Assembly: GCA_965365345.1 (NCBI GenBank)
Contig: CBDUBH010000081.1
Coordinates: 1-16,657, forward strand
Reading direction: 5' to 3'
DNA length: 16,657 bases
Origin: CBDUBH01 sp965365345
GTDB lineage: Bacteria; Bacteroidota; Ignavibacteria; Ignavibacteriales; SURF-24
The notes below the pieces were generated by a model. That model was not told where the DNA came from, ran no database searches, and saw nothing but the letters and a program-made list of their open reading frames with translations. Shown piece by piece: positions 15,719 to 16,657 of the stretch (its first letter is position 1; every line of letters starts with the position of its first letter). The position numbers were made by a program, and so were the translations under genes.

Positions 15719-16654
15719 TTAGAAAAATTCAGTGCTGCCCGAATGTATGTGGCAGCCGTTCTGCAATTTCAAAAAGTTTACATTGTAAATTTTTTTTCGC
15801 GAACAATTAGGCACTGCAACTTCACCGGAATCTTCACATAGTGCAATCTTATCAATATCACCCGGAATTACAAAATCGGAATTGGCAAATCCTTTGATTT
15901 TTTTTGAAATTTGATTCATCATTCTGCCCCAAACCGGAGCGCATGCTGAACCGCCGTATTGAAATCCGCCGTTCAATTTTTTATTCGGATTATCAAACCC
16001 GATCCAAATTGCGGTGCAAAGTTTTGTGTTGTAACCAATGAACCACGCATCAGTTGAATTTTGTGTTGTTCCGGTTTTACCCGCGGCAACTCCTTTGTAA
16101 TATTTTTTTACGGATTTTGCCGTGCCGCTATCTACAACAGATCTTAAAGCATCGGTAATCAAAAATGCAGTTGCAGAATCCAAAACAGTAACTGTATCAA
16201 CAAAATCCTTAAATAAAACTTTTCCGTTTTTATCTGAAATTTGAGTGATTGAAAAAGGTTTTGCATAAACTCCGTAAGCGGGAAAAACTGCTGTTGCCGC
16301 TGTAATTTCCACCGGTGAAACTTCCGCTGTGCCGAGTGAAATCGAAGGATACGCAGGAATTTCAGATTTAATTCCGCATCTATGTGCAAAATTTACAATT
16401 GAATCAGGCAAAGTTAAATTTGTAATTGCGTAAGCCGCAGCCGTGTTTATTGAATGCTGAATTGCTGTAAATAATGAAACAGAAGTGTTACTGAAATTAT
16501 TATCGGAGTTTGCCGGCGACCAGATTTGTCCCGTTATTGAATCGGTGATGGAAATCGGCGCATCTAAAACCGGAGTTGCAAGAGTTTTGCCATCTTCAAT
16601 AAGTTTTGCGTAAAGAAAAGGTTTTGCCAGCGAGCAGTAAAGCCTTTTTTTACA
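15719..16654 (-). CDS. Class A penicillin-binding protein, C-terminal transpeptidase part (incomplete, possibly frameshifted)
   Basis: The visible 311 residues are most of the transpeptidase domain of a PBP1A/1C-type peptidoglycan synthase, active on the outer face of the inner membrane. Motifs in order: the active-site SxxK as S-L-A-K followed by PFLYAKL (Ser codon 16631-16633), SxN as S-I-N in QHSINTAAAY (16445-16453), and KTGTT (16064-16078) followed by DAWFIGY. A C-terminal tail with several Cys (SGEVAVPNCS, NGCHIHSG) resembles PBP1A tails in this phylum group. The sequence before the active Ser reads YC where PG is usual. In the same frame a TAA occupies 16655-16657, right after an A7 run (16645-16651), so the glycosyltransferase part is either in another frame or the call is affected by a homopolymer error. 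The window end prevents a decision. Confidence 0.88.
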   Translation of the reverse strand, partial: CKKRLYCSLAKPFLYAKLIEDGKTLATPVLDAPISITDSITGQIWSPANSDNNFSNTSVSLFTAIQHSINTAAAYAITNLTLPDSIVNFAHRCGIKSEIPAYPSISLGTAEVSPVEITAATAVFPAYGVYAKPFSITQISDKNGKVLFKDFVDTVTVLDSATAFLITDALRSVVDSGTAKSVKKYYKGVAAGKTGTTQNSTDAWFIGYNTKLCTAIWIGFDNPNKKLNGGFQYGGSACAPVWGRMMNQISKKIKGFANSDFVIPGDIDKIALCEDSGEVAVPNCSRKKIYNVNFLKLQNGCHIHSGSTEFF

Positions 16655-16657
16655 TTA

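Overview
The window is strongly AT-rich, densely coded DNA and looks like chromosome from a Bacteroidota/Chlorobiota/Ignavibacteriota-type (FCB group) bacterium. That placement is an inference. It rests on a secreted metalloprotease with a type IX secretion-like C-terminal domain, a periplasmic SusA-like cyclomaltodextrinase/neopullulanase, a few intergenic sites resembling the Bacteroidota promoter pattern, and gene products of the kind common in Ignavibacteria. No rRNA, tRNA, CRISPR array, transposase or prophage block was seen.

Layout. Bases 2-2954 (+): the 3' end of an unrecognised gene, an exported HExxH metalloprotease and ccmA, all overlapping and so probably one transcription unit. 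Bases 3214-7637 (+): ccmB, ccmC, a 49-codon ccmD-like gene, ccmE and ccmF, closed by a clear terminator. Together with ccmA these form a cytochrome c maturation (System I) locus for heme export, chaperoning and ligation. The CcmE carries a Cys (CxxxY) instead of the usual heme-binding His, and no ccmG, ccmH or ccmI lies here; both fit the variant called System I*. Bases 7638-8158 hold no gene. Bases 8159-9997 (+) encode the exported GH13 enzyme, which shares a bidirectional terminator with a convergent ABC1/UbiB-family kinase-like gene (10078-11754, -).

Bases 12031-13214 (+) carry a putative phage-type metallopeptidase and a membrane-anchored small CCCH protein. The second gene is flanked by 7-bp tandem-repeat material in opposite orientations. 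Bases 13283-15311 (-) carry a Mut7-C RNase-like gene broken by an in-frame TAA and a SpoIIE/RsbU-type PP2C phosphatase. A near-perfect 23-bp dyad lies between the phosphatase gene and a divergent small orphan gene (15489-15713, +). The window ends inside the transpeptidase domain of a class A penicillin-binding protein (-), whose frame closes at the last three bases next to an A7 run.

I see no wholly new multi-gene system. The points most worth checking are the in-frame stop in the Mut7-C gene, the Cys-type CcmE locus with its atypical CcmA, the 23-bp dyad, and the heptamer repeats around the small CCCH gene.
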